A stretch of 6,978 nucleotides of DNA. Source: Rhodospirillaceae bacterium. Its GTDB lineage: Bacteria; Pseudomonadota; Alphaproteobacteria; DSM-16000; Inquilinaceae. The position numbers were made by a program, and so were the translations under genes. The stretch covers positions 1 through 6,978 of the forward strand of contig JAGQRL010000250.1 in assembly GCA_020425485.1 (NCBI GenBank). Reading direction: 5' to 3'. Of the stretch, positions 1 to 6,440 are shown piece after piece. The notes under the pieces were generated by a model that did no database searches, was not told where the DNA came from, and saw only the letters and a list, made by a program, of their open reading frames with translations. Position 1 is the stretch's first letter, and the number at the start of each line of letters is the position of its first letter.

Positions 1-830
1 TGGCCTACGAGATGATGAAGCGCACGCGGGTGTGGAAGCTGCTGCAAGGCTACCGCTCGCGGCCCAAGTCCGACCTCGATGCCATCGCCATGACGCTGGT
101 GAAGATCTCCCAGCTCGTCTGCGATCTCTCCAGCGTCGAAGAGCTGGACATCAACCCGCTGTTCGCCAGCGAGAAGGGCGTGCTGGCGCTGGATGCGCGC
201 ATCAAGATCCGTCAGCCGGTGGTGGGCACGCAGGCCCGCCGGCTCGCCATCCGCCCCTATCCCAAGCGGCTGGAAAAGCACGTGTCGCTGCGCGACGGCC
301 GCTCGTTCTTCCTCAGGCCGATCCGGCCGGAAGACGAGCCGATGATCCAGGACATGCTGGCCCATTCCACCGAGAACGACATCCGCCTGCGCTTCTTCAC
401 GCCGCTGAAGCAGCTCACCCACGAAGTCGCGGCCCGCATGTCGCAGATCGACTACAACCGCGAAATGGCGCTGGTGGCCGAAGGCCCGACGCCGGCCGAC
501 GAATCCTCGCCCGGCGGTGCCAAGGCCCTGTTCGGCGTGGTGCGCATTTCCGCCGACCCGGACAACGACAAGGCGGAATACGCAGTGATGGTGCGCTCCG
601 ACCTGAAGGGCATGGGGCTCGGCTACCTGCTGATGGGCGAGATCATCGAATACGCCAAGGAGCGCGGCCTGCAGGAAATCTTCGGCGAGGTGCTGCGCGA
701 GAACACCACCATGCTGAAGATGTGCGAGGAGCTGGGCTTCAAGCGCACCAACGATCCCGACGATCCGGGCATCGTGCATGTTCAGGTGAAGATGTCGGAG
801 CTGCGGGAAACCGCCACGGCGGCCGAGTAG
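1..830 (+). CDS. Pat-like protein acetyltransferase: acyl-CoA synthetase/ATP-grasp fused to GNAT domain (3' part only)
   Basis: The reading frame is open from base 3 and ends at TAG 828-830; the start lies outside the window. About 275 C-terminal residues are visible. The first 70 or so match the end of the ATP-grasp part of NDP-forming acyl-CoA synthetases, including an ELDINPLF segment near 144-167. A linker leads to a GNAT domain (about 285-800) that begins with FLRPIRPEDEP and contains the acetyl-CoA binding loop RSDLKGMGLGYLLM, then a C-terminal ENTTML...ELGFKR segment. In the Pat/PatZ (YfiQ) family this domain pair makes a roughly 900-residue protein whose GNAT domain acetylates lysines, the classic target being acetyl-CoA synthetase. 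The synthetase half usually has no ligase activity and serves as a sensor. Family assignment is firm; the substrate is inference. An unrelated acyl-CoA ligase-GNAT fusion is the main alternative. Confidence 0.9.
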   Translation, partial: AYEMMKRTRVWKLLQGYRSRPKSDLDAIAMTLVKISQLVCDLSSVEELDINPLFASEKGVLALDARIKIRQPVVGTQARRLAIRPYPKRLEKHVSLRDGRSFFLRPIRPEDEPMIQDMLAHSTENDIRLRFFTPLKQLTHEVAARMSQIDYNREMALVAEGPTPADESSPGGAKALFGVVRISADPDNDKAEYAVMVRSDLKGMGLGYLLMGEIIEYAKERGLQEIFGEVLRENTTMLKMCEELGFKRTNDPDDPGIVHVQVKMSELRETATAAE

Positions 831-842
831 TCACGGGCAGGT

Positions 843-875
843 CCGGCAGCGGGCTCTGATCGGGCCCGGTGCCGG
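843..875 (+). terminator. GC-rich stem-loop after the Pat-like gene, possible terminator
   Basis: Twelve nucleotides after the TAG stop, 843-854 (CCGGCAGCGGGC) can pair with 864-875 (GCCCGGTGCCGG). The stem has 11 pairs of 12, with a single G-G mismatch and a 9-nt loop. No T-run follows, so it is not a canonical intrinsic terminator. Position and stability still fit transcript-end formation or 3' protection. The call rests on the visible pairing only. Confidence 0.4.
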
Positions 876-982
876 CTGCTCGCCATATTGTCCTCGAGTC
901 CAAGACACATTCCCTCGATAGTCGTCACGGGGAGATGCAGCGGCGGACCGGGTGCCTGGACCGCCCGGTGGGGGGACAGTGC

Positions 983-2368
983 ATGCCTGAGTCGGTCAGG
1001 ACATTCGTCATCATATGGGTGGTGCTCATCCTTCTGGGGGTGGGCGTGGTGATCGCCGAAGGCAGCCGTGCCGATGGCACCGAAGTCGCCATCGTGCTCG
1101 GCGGGCACCTCGTCAACGGCACCCTGGTGGCCTTTTGCGCGCGTCAGCGGCGCTGGGCGCGCACGGTGCTGGCCATCCTGGTGGCCCTGGGTGTGGCGGT
1201 GCTGCTGTTCACCCTGCCCGACCTGTTCGCCTTCAGCACGGGGCGCGGGTTTGCCGCCGTCGCCGTCAACGCGGCAGCGGTGTTCGCCACCGGCCTGCTG
1301 TTCACCCGCTCGGCGTCCGACTGGTTTGCCCAGCGGCCGGCGGTTCAGCGAACACCGGAAGAGATGGCACAGCGCCGCCGCACCGGCATCGTCGCCGGGC
1401 TGGTGGGGGCCGTGGTGGTCGTGGTGGGCGGTGCCTATTGGCTGTGGGGGGCCGGCCTGACCGATTGGGAGCCGATCCGCCGGACCTGCTTTGAAACGGG
1501 CGTTGCCGCTGACCCCGCACTCGACCGGCGCGTCGAAGCCTGCGACCGGATGATCGAGTCCGGCTGGTTCGATGGCCCGGACCTGGCCGAGATCCACCTG
1601 GCGCGGGCGGCGACCCAGCTTGCCTACGATCCGCCGCGCCCGGTCCGGCCGGATTACCAGGCGGCAACCGAGGCCGATCGCGACAACCTGCAAGCCTGGC
1701 GGCTGCTGGGGGAGGCGCAGCTTGAAGCCAATTTCGGCCGCTTCGCCGCCGCCGCGGCGTTCCGCGAGGCGCTGCGGCTCGACCCCGACGACCCGGAGCT
1801 GCACGGGCTCTATGGCCAGGCGCTGGTGCTGACCGAACGCTACGACGACGCGATCGAGGAGTTGCAGATCGCCCTGGCCGCCCGGCCCACCGATTCCGCC
1901 CTGCTCGCCCTGCTTTCCGAAGCGCAGTACTGGCAGGAGGATCTGGAGGCGGCGGTGACGACGGCGGAAGCCGCCCTGGCCGATCCGGGCATCGAGTCCG
2001 AAACCATGCGGGCCGCCCTGGTGTTCCGCACCGAATCCCTGCTGCGCCTGCACCGTTTCGATGCGGCGATCGCCAGTGCCGGCGACCTGGAGGAGCACTT
2101 CCCGCAGGAGGTCGGCGGACCGCTCGTGCGCATCCTCGGCTATTGCGCCCAGGACGATACCGAGCGGGCGATGGAGGCCATCGAACAGTCGGTGGCCAGT
2201 GGCCAGCTCCAACTGCTGGAATGGCGCGGGGTGCTGCTGAACTGGGGGTACGCCACCCTGGACGATCTGCCCAACGTCAACGCCGAGGTGCTGGAACCGC
2301 CGCTGGAGGACGTGCTGCGGCGCTGGGTGGGCGACGGCTGCCCGCAGCCCCTGTTCGACCTGCCCTGA
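983..2368 (+). CDS. Polytopic membrane protein with C-terminal TPR domain, function unknown
   Basis: This encodes 461 residues ending at TGA 2366-2368. I chose ATG 983 because GGGGGA lies 6 nt upstream and the protein then opens directly with a membrane helix; a GTG at 869 in the same frame would add 38 residues that look non-coding. Hydrophobic segments lie at about residues 7-25, 34-52, 61-84, 88-107 and 135-156. After the last helix comes a long soluble region. TPR-like helix pairs run from about 237 to 374, clearest at 237-270 (ending ALRLDPDD) and 271-304 (LHGLYGQALVLTERYDDAIEEL). TPR domains hold protein partners, so a scaffold or assembly role at the membrane is likely, with the soluble half on one face; which face cannot be decided. 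No enzyme motif was seen. It stands alone between the Pat-like gene and a convergent cupin gene. Confidence 0.85.
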   Translation: MPESVRTFVIIWVVLILLGVGVVIAEGSRADGTEVAIVLGGHLVNGTLVAFCARQRRWARTVLAILVALGVAVLLFTLPDLFAFSTGRGFAAVAVNAAAVFATGLLFTRSASDWFAQRPAVQRTPEEMAQRRRTGIVAGLVGAVVVVVGGAYWLWGAGLTDWEPIRRTCFETGVAADPALDRRVEACDRMIESGWFDGPDLAEIHLARAATQLAYDPPRPVRPDYQAATEADRDNLQAWRLLGEAQLEANFGRFAAAAAFREALRLDPDDPELHGLYGQALVLTERYDDAIEELQIALAARPTDSALLALLSEAQYWQEDLEAAVTTAEAALADPGIESETMRAALVFRTESLLRLHRFDAAIASAGDLEEHFPQEVGGPLVRILGYCAQDDTERAMEAIEQSVASGQLQLLEWRGVLLNWGYATLDDLPNVNAEVLEPPLEDVLRRWVGDGCPQPLFDLP

Positions 2369-2398
2369 CCGGGAGCGTGCGGCGCCCCGTCAGCGTTC

Positions 2399-2854
2399 TT
2401 AGGCCGTATCGGTGGCGGAGAGCAGGCGGGGGCGGTGGGTCGGCCGCCAGCCGGGCGTCGCCAGCTCGAAGCCGGAAAACTCGAAGGCCGGGCTGACGGT
2501 GCAGCCGACCAAGGTCCAGGCGCCGAGGCTGGCCGCGGTCTGCCACGCCCCGGGCGGCACGATCGCCTGGGGAAGCTGGCCGGCCGCCAGGTCGGTGCCG
2601 AGATGGGTGGAGAAGGCATCGTGGCCATCAGGCGAGATGGTCAGCACCAGGGGTGCCCCGGCGTACCAGTGCCAGATCTCTGTGCCGTCGATGCGATGCC
2701 AGGCCGACACCTCGTCGCGCTGCAGCAGGTAGTAGATGGCCGTGCAGCAGCCGCGCGACCCGTCTTCCGGGCGGTCGCGCCAGGATTCCTTGTAGTGGCC
2801 GCCTTCGGGGTGCGGGCGCAGCCCCAGGCGCTCGATGATCTGTTCTGGCGTCAT
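2399..2854 (-). CDS. Cupin_5 / DUF985 family protein
   Basis: This is a 151-residue protein with its start ATG at 2854-2852 and its stop TAA at 2401-2399. It carries the family hallmarks in order: an N-terminal helix (TPEQIIERLGL), the segment LRPHPEGGHYKES (residues 12-24), a YYLLQRDEVSAWHRI strand (41-55), then EIWHWYAGAPLVLTI (59-73) and a later PPGAWQTA (100-107). These histidines and glutamate lie in the beta-barrel pocket typical of cupins. The length fits the usual size of stand-alone members. Structures of this family exist, but no reaction is firmly established; a sugar-nucleotide or small-molecule ligand has been proposed by fold comparison. Its ATG overlaps the TGA of the upstream GST gene (ATGA), so the two are probably translated from one mRNA with coupling. 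It converges with the TPR gene, with 30 bases between the stops. Confidence 0.9.
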   Translation of the reverse strand: MTPEQIIERLGLRPHPEGGHYKESWRDRPEDGSRGCCTAIYYLLQRDEVSAWHRIDGTEIWHWYAGAPLVLTISPDGHDAFSTHLGTDLAAGQLPQAIVPPGAWQTAASLGAWTLVGCTVSPAFEFSGFELATPGWRPTHRPRLLSATDTA

Positions 2855-3495
2855 TGCGGCTGTGCGGCCAGGCCGGGGGGCACCGTGCGGGCCAGGCTGG
2901 GGCGGGTGCGGATGCCGGCATGCCAGGCAGCCAGGCCGGGATGGGCATCGCGCCAGCCGCTTTCGGGGAAGCGCAGGTCGATATAGTCCAGCGCGATGGC
3001 CATGGTGAGATGGCCGATGGAGATCGGCTGGGCGGCGATGACGCCGATTTCCTGCTCCAGGGTGTCGCAGATGCGGGCGATGGCGGCTTCCTGGCGGGCG
3101 CGCCAGGGCTGCCATTGCAGTTCTTCCGGCCGGCGCAGGTCGAACTGGCGGGTCACCGCGGCATCGATCAGGCCGTCCGCCAGGGCGTGGATGCGCTGCA
3201 CCGCGAACCGGTCGATCCCGGCCACCGGGATGAGGAAGGGGCCGTCCGGCGCCATCCAGTCCAGGTATTCGCACACCAGGGGCGAATCCATCAGCACCGT
3301 GCCGTCGGGCAGGATCAAGGTGGGCACCTTGCCCACCGGATTGTCGCCGGTGAGATCGGTTTCGGGGTCCCAGGGGTCGGTGGAAACCACCTCGACCTGT
3401 GGCTCCAAGCCGCGCTCGATCACCACCACATGGGCCTTGCGGCCGTAGGGGGAGGTGGGGCTGGTGCGCAGGCGCATATGGGGGGCGTCGGTCAT
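2851..3495 (-). CDS. Glutathione S-transferase, YibF-like
   Basis: This is a 214-residue protein from ATG 3495 to TGA 2853-2851. AGGA lies about 7 nt before the start; a second Met at residue 7 is an alternative. The N-terminal thioredoxin-like domain shows TSPTSPYGRKAHVVVIERGL (residues 11-30), GKVPTLIL (55-62) with the cis-proline P58, and the glutathione-contacting DSP (70-72). The all-helical C-terminal domain follows, and SGWRDAHPGLAAW...SLARTVPP at the end resembles the tail of E. coli YibF as I remember it. The helix-6 cap reads SIGHL, so the Asp common at the N-capping box of many GSTs is replaced by His. The presumed role is cytosolic conjugation of glutathione or reduction using it; the substrate cannot be read from the sequence. 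It is the first gene of a pair with the DUF985 gene. gloB lies 213 bases upstream on the same strand. Confidence 0.92.
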   Translation of the reverse strand: MTDAPHMRLRTSPTSPYGRKAHVVVIERGLEPQVEVVSTDPWDPETDLTGDNPVGKVPTLILPDGTVLMDSPLVCEYLDWMAPDGPFLIPVAGIDRFAVQRIHALADGLIDAAVTRQFDLRRPEELQWQPWRARQEAAIARICDTLEQEIGVIAAQPISIGHLTMAIALDYIDLRFPESGWRDAHPGLAAWHAGIRTRPSLARTVPPGLAAQPQ

Positions 3496-3560
3496 GGGAT
3501 GTCCTGGGCCAGGTGAAACCGGACGTGTCGGCGCGTTTCGGAACCTCGTTCCAATAGATC

Positions 3561-3587
3561 ATTATTCGATCGGGCTCCATCAGCCAA
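3561..3587 (-). promoter_or_regulatory. Weak sigma70-like promoter candidate for the GST-cupin pair
   Basis: Reading the minus strand, TTGGCT (3587-3582) is followed after 15 bases by AATAAT (3566-3561). These match 4/6 and 5/6 of the -35 and -10 consensus, but the spacer is shorter than the ideal 17. The -10 lies 65 bases before the GST start, inside a locally AT-richer part of the 213-base gap. The site is plausible by position but is a weak motif match. Confidence 0.25.
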
Positions 3588-3590
3588 TGG

Positions 3591-3677
3591 CCCGACCCAA
3601 GCCCAATTCGGTATTCGGCGGCATCGGTCCACCAACCCCCGGCCAGCCAATATTTGACAATGGCTTGGGCGGTCGGG
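3591..3677. repeat. Imperfect inverted repeat in the gloB-GST gap
   Basis: The arm at 3591-3603 (CCCGACCCAAGCC) is complementary to 3662-3669 plus 3673-3677, giving 13 pairs interrupted by a 3-base bulge (CGG). The arms are separated by 58 bases. This could form in RNA running out of gloB. It is too widely spaced to be a normal terminator and may be chance in GC-rich sequence. Confidence 0.2.
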
Positions 3678-3708
3678 TGGGGGAGAGGGCAGGAGCAGGC
3701 AGGCGCCG

Positions 3709-4473
3709 CTAGAACGTGTCCTTGCGCTGGCGCAGCACGGCAAACACCTCCGCAGCATCCTTGCCGGCCATGCCGAGGGCGGCGGCGAGCCCGGGATCGT
3801 CGGCCCGCAGGAACGGATTGGTGCGCTTCTCCACGCCGAGATGGCAGGGCACCGTGGCTTCGCCGCGGGCGCGCAGCGCGCGGTCCTCGGCAATCTCCGC
3901 CTCCAGCGCGGCGTTGCCGGGGTCGACGCTTTCGGCAAAACGGCCGTTGGCTTCGGTGTATTCGTGCCCGCAATAGACCAGCGTGTCGTCGGGCAGCGCG
4001 CGCAGCGCCAGCAGGCTTTCCCACATCTCCGGGTAGGTGCCTTCGAACACGCGGCCGCAGCCCAGCGAAAACAGCGTGTCGCCGCAGAACACGGCGTTTG
4101 CCGCTTCCACCCAGAAGGCGATGTGGCCGCTGGTGTGGCCGGGCGTGGCGATCACCCGCGCCGTGGCGCTGCCGATGGCCACGCTATCGCCGTCGCCGAC
4201 GCCCTGGTCGAGATCCGGCAGCCGGCCGCGGTCGCTCTGCGGTCCCACCACGCGGGCGCCGTAGCGGGCCTTCAGCGCCGGGGCGCCGCCGATATGGTCG
4301 GCGTGGTGGTGGGTCAGCAGCACCAGGTCGAGCCGGCCGCCATTGGCGTCGATCGCCTCGATCACCGGGCCTTCGGTGCCGGGATCGACGATGGCGACGG
4401 TGCCGTCCGCCCGATCGGTGAGCAGATAGGCGTAGTTGTCGCGGAAGAGCGGGATGCGCTGGATGTCGAGCAC
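3709..4473 (-). CDS. gloB: Hydroxyacylglutathione hydrolase (glyoxalase II)
   Basis: This is a 254-residue metallo-beta-lactamase-fold enzyme that hydrolyses S-D-lactoylglutathione to D-lactate and glutathione, the second step of methylglyoxal detoxification. The start is GTG 4473, preceded at 7 nt by AGGAGG (4486-4481). The protein then opens MLDIQRIPLFRDNYAYLL, the typical GloB start; a TTG at 4518 would add 15 unlikely residues. The metal site is complete: THHHADH (54-60, with H55, H57, D59, H60), H113 in TPGHTSGH, D132 in GDTLFSLGCGR and H170 in CGHEYT. The C-terminal glutathione-binding domain carries KRTNPFLR (216-223). Length is normal for the family and no key residue is missing. The stop is TAG 3711-3709. 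A methyltransferase gene is divergent and a GST gene lies downstream on the same strand. Confidence 0.96.
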   Translation of the reverse strand: MLDIQRIPLFRDNYAYLLTDRADGTVAIVDPGTEGPVIEAIDANGGRLDLVLLTHHHADHIGGAPALKARYGARVVGPQSDRGRLPDLDQGVGDGDSVAIGSATARVIATPGHTSGHIAFWVEAANAVFCGDTLFSLGCGRVFEGTYPEMWESLLALRALPDDTLVYCGHEYTEANGRFAESVDPGNAALEAEIAEDRALRARGEATVPCHLGVEKRTNPFLRADDPGLAAALGMAGKDAAEVFAVLRQRKDTF

Positions 4474-4480
4474 GCGACGT

Positions 4481-4486
4481 CCTCCT
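4481..4486 (-). promoter_or_regulatory. Ribosome binding site that fixes the gloB start
   Basis: The minus strand reads AGGAGG, a perfect anti-Shine-Dalgarno match, ending 7 nt before GTG 4473. This decides in favour of the GTG over the upstream in-frame TTG at 4518, which lacks such a site. Confidence 0.85.
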
Positions 4487-4565
4487 CGGGTCGTGTCGAT
4501 AGCGTCGTAGAAATCCAATCAACGGTGGGATCGGAGGCCGTTCCTCAAGATACCTAAGTCAGTGA

Positions 4566-4742
4566 CTATGTTACCCAATGCAATACCCCCCAATAGGCGG
4601 GCCAGATCAATGAAAGGAAAATATTGACGGGGACCGCAATGACCCAGTTCCATGCATTGTAAATGTATCCGTCAAATAAGGTTAAATAAACAAAGGTGCC
4701 CAGATCACCTAGAATATATATCGAGACAAGAAGCCGTTCCAT
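4566..4742 (-). CDS. Small aromatic-rich membrane protein, 58 residues, unrecognised
   Basis: The frame runs from ATG 4742 to TAG 4568-4566. An AGGGA lies very close to the ATG, so the ribosome site is modest. The product shows two hydrophobic stretches, about residues 4-22 (LLVSIYILGDLGTFVYLTL) and 31-54 (WNWVIAVPVNIFLSLIWPAY and beyond), joined by a short FDGYIYNA loop. It has five Trp and five Tyr, giving a plausible two-helix inner-membrane hairpin. Composition like this rarely arises in a random frame, and the hydrophobic blocks end sensibly at the stop. Over 4561-4740 only 78 of 180 bases are G or C (43%), against roughly 70% in the neighbours, and it uses ATA, TTA and CTA codons. It lies 92 bases upstream of gloB on the same strand, so co-transcription is possible. 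I do not recognise the family and assign no function. Confidence 0.6.
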   Translation of the reverse strand: MERLLVSIYILGDLGTFVYLTLFDGYIYNAWNWVIAVPVNIFLSLIWPAYWGVLHWVT

Positions 4743-4854
4743 CGTCCCTGAACCGCCTTTGTTGTGGCCAGTGGATCTTCGTGTGGTGGGCTCGACGCGA
4801 GTGCCAGATCCATTGAGCCCCCCACTCGCATTGCCCACGCGGACTCGATCACCG

Positions 4855-4882
4855 ATATTAGTCCATCGAAGCCCAAAACCAA
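4855..4882 (-). promoter_or_regulatory. Weak promoter candidate upstream of the small membrane-protein gene
   Basis: On the minus strand TTGGTT (4882-4877) is followed after 16 bases by TAATAT (4860-4855), which match 3/6 and 4/6 of the -35 and -10 consensus. It would give a leader of about 105 nt before ATG 4742 and lies just before the divergent methyltransferase start. The match is weak; listed because this is the best candidate I could find in the divergent gap. Confidence 0.2.
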
Positions 4883-4893
4883 GGTGGCGGGGC

Positions 4894-5658
4894 ATGCGTT
4901 GCGACGCGGTGGAGTTGCGCGACTTCTACGGCACCAGCTTGGGCCGCACCGCCCAGCGCATGGTGCGCCGGCGCATGCGCGCGCTGTGGCCATCGGTGGC
5001 GGGCGAGACGGTGCTGGGGCTGGGCTACGCCACGCCCTATCTGCGCCCGTTCCTGGGCGAGGCCGAGCGCGTGTTCGCCGCCATGCCCGCCACCCAGGGG
5101 GTGGTGGTGTGGCCGACCGCCGCCGACCGCCTGGTGACGCTGGCGGAAGAAACGCAGCTCCCGTTCGAGGATGCCTCGGTCGACCGCATCATCGTCGTCC
5201 ACGGCCTGGAAGCCGCGGAAAACCTGCACGCCATGCTCAGCGAGGTGTGGCGCGTGCTGTCGGGGTCCGGCCGCGTGCTGTTCGTGGTGCCCAACCGGCG
5301 CAGCATCTGGGCGCGGCTGGAGCGCACGCCCTTCGGCCACGGCCACCCGTACAGTTCCGGCCAGTTGACCCGCCTGCTGAAGGCCAACCGCTTCCTGCCG
5401 GAACGCACCGCGCGCGCCTTGTTCATTCCGCCGGTGCGCTGGCCCTTCCTGCTGGGCGCAGCGCTGGCGGTGGAGGGGCTTGGCCAGCGCTGGTTCAAGC
5501 CCTTGTCCGGCGTGCTGATGGTGGAGGCGGCCAAGCAGATCTACCGCCTCACGGGCACCGTGCAGAAGGTGCGTGCCCGCCGTCCCATCCTGGTGCCGCT
5601 GCCGTCGGCCGCACAGACGCGCAGCCCGACAACGGTGAAATCCGATCGGATGGATTAG
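4894..5658 (+). CDS. Class I SAM-dependent methyltransferase
   Basis: This is a 254-residue protein from ATG 4894 to TAG 5656-5658. AAGGTGG sits just upstream, and the protein opens MRCDAVELRDFYGTSLG. An in-frame ATG at 4696 would add 66 residues with no protein-like character and is rejected. The Rossmann-type core shows motif I as VLGLGYATPYL (40-50), then LPFEDASVDRIIVVHGLE (89-106), the usual post-motif II strand, and a motif III-like region VWRVLSGSGRVLFVVPNR (118-135). The C-terminal part (about 185-225) is amphipathic. The substrate is unknown; ubiquinone- or small-molecule-type methylation would be a guess. Motif I lacks the usual acidic-G-x-G-x-G form. As I recall, divergent placement beside gloB is common in alphaproteobacteria. 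Confidence 0.88.
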   Translation: MRCDAVELRDFYGTSLGRTAQRMVRRRMRALWPSVAGETVLGLGYATPYLRPFLGEAERVFAAMPATQGVVVWPTAADRLVTLAEETQLPFEDASVDRIIVVHGLEAAENLHAMLSEVWRVLSGSGRVLFVVPNRRSIWARLERTPFGHGHPYSSGQLTRLLKANRFLPERTARALFIPPVRWPFLLGAALAVEGLGQRWFKPLSGVLMVEAAKQIYRLTGTVQKVRARRPILVPLPSAAQTRSPTTVKSDRMD

Positions 5659-5759
5659 CGGCGTGCGCCGCCGGTAGGTCGGTTCCGGCCCGCTTACCTG
5701 CCCGGCGCAGCCGACCTCATCGCGCTCCAGCGGCTCGTCTTTACCGCGGTGGAGCGGGG

Positions 5760-5795
5760 CGTCCGGCCAGACGCGCGATCGCATCTGGCCGGACG
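5760..5795. terminator. Perfect 12-bp stem-loop between two convergent genes
   Basis: CGTCCGGCCAGA (5760-5771) pairs perfectly with TCTGGCCGGACG (5784-5795). Inside the 12-nt loop a further GCG/CGC helix around CGAT can form. It starts 5 nt after the stop of the minus-strand DUF2336-like gene and about 100 nt after the plus-strand methyltransferase stop. Because it is symmetric it could end transcription from both sides. No T-run follows on either strand, so a protein-binding palindrome is an alternative. Confidence 0.55.
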
Positions 5796-5800
5796 ATGGC

Positions 5801-6301
5801 TCAGCTTTCCGGGCGAACCCGCCGTTGCCCGGCGGGGGCCGCCCGCCGGTGAGGTTTCTGGATTCGCTCGCCGCCCTCTGCCGGGTCCGGGTCCTGCCAA
5901 ACCGTCATCGGCGCCCGCTTCCAGCCGTCGAGAATGCGGCTGGCCTGGCTGGCGTGCAGACGGTTGAACTGGATCAGCGCCTTGCGGAACTGCTGGGTGC
6001 GCGCGAAGTCGTTGTACGGCGGTGCGCCGTGCAGCCGGGTGTAGAGGGCTGCGAACAGCGGACGCCGCAGATCGAGCGCCCGGCAGACCACCGCCAAGCC
6101 CTCCGGGCTCGCGGTGCGCCAAAGCCGTTCCATGGCATAGGCCGGAAGGCCGGCAAGAGTCGTCAGGGCGCTCAACGCGCCCGCCATATCATCGACGCGG
6201 AGTGCGCCGATCAGGGTGTTCAGGCTGGCCGCCTGCGTGGCGTGGGGAAGGTCCATGCGTCTGGCGGTGCCTGCATCGTACCGTTCGGTCCCTTGGAACA
6301 T
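5801..6301 (-). CDS. DUF2336-like short protein
   Basis: The frame ends at TGA 5803-5801. The start I prefer is ATG 6301, giving 166 residues, with GGAGG close upstream (2 nt, tighter than usual); ATG 6256 would give 151 residues and has no clear ribosome site. The core, about residues 25-130, is helical and Leu/Ala-rich. It contains LAGLPAYAMERLWRTASPEG (49-68), then LAVVCRALDLRRPLFAALYT (69-88), then FRKALIQFNRLHASQASRIL (105-124) and DGWKR. This resembles the later part of DUF2336 proteins, which are common in alphaproteobacteria and of unknown function. Typical members, as I remember them, are about twice this length, so this may be a short paralogue or a remnant of the C-terminal part. 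The tail after residue 140 is basic and low-complexity. It stands alone, converging with the methyltransferase gene. Confidence 0.65.
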   Translation of the reverse strand: MFQGTERYDAGTARRMDLPHATQAASLNTLIGALRVDDMAGALSALTTLAGLPAYAMERLWRTASPEGLAVVCRALDLRRPLFAALYTRLHGAPPYNDFARTQQFRKALIQFNRLHASQASRILDGWKRAPMTVWQDPDPAEGGERIQKPHRRAAPAGQRRVRPES

Positions 6302-6324
6302 CGCCTCCAAATCCCTAGTGGATC

Positions 6325-6388
6325 GCTCAGGGGTACATGCTCTTTGCGGCCATTTGGTTCCCAAGGATGGGATCCCACTCCCCTGAGC
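6325..6388 (-). repeat. Inverted repeat in the leader of the DUF2336-like gene
   Basis: GCTCAGGGG (6325-6333) and CCCCTGAGC (6380-6388) are perfectly complementary, 9 pairs, separated by 46 bases. In minus-strand RNA the loop can form an inner hairpin, CCAU-CC-UUGG-GAA-CCAA-AUGG. The closing arm ends 23 nt before ATG 6301, close enough to affect translation. Confidence 0.45.
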
Positions 6389-6440
6389 ACGCCTCGACTC
6401 TACTGCAAATCACGATACGCGAGTTCCCTGCGGGGGTACA

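Noticed and set aside
869..982. Upstream GTG start for the TPR protein
   Set aside because: It overlaps the stem-loop at 843-875, adds non-hydrophobic residues unlike the rest, and lacks a ribosome site, whereas ATG 983 has GGGGGA.
782..2212. Long minus-strand open frame of 476 codons
   Set aside because: It lies antisense to the TPR gene, has Gly/Arg/His-rich low-complexity content and no domain, and arises from high GC at third positions.
3654..3659. Perfect TTGACA on the plus strand
   Set aside because: No -10 element at 16-18 bases and no plus-strand gene downstream before the antisense of gloB.
3496..3660. Protein-like stretch (YWLAGGWW... and MIYWNEVPK...) in the gloB-GST gap, minus strand
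   Set aside because: It has no own stop codon before running into the GST gene in a different frame, and no ribosome site. Its look is explained by the AT-richer composition there.
2855..4024. Upstream extension of the cupin reading frame to 541 codons
   Set aside because: The extension crosses the GST gene and gloB out of frame. The cupin ATG at 2854 with the ATGA overlap and intact domain start is clearly the real beginning.
4858..5784. Minus-strand open frame of 308 codons opposite the methyltransferase
   Set aside because: It is antisense to a well-supported gene and has His/Gln/Gly-rich shadow composition.
5829..5849. 8-bp GC hairpin CCGGCGGG/CCCGCCGG
   Set aside because: It lies inside the 3' end of the DUF2336-like coding region and is easily explained by GC-rich codons.
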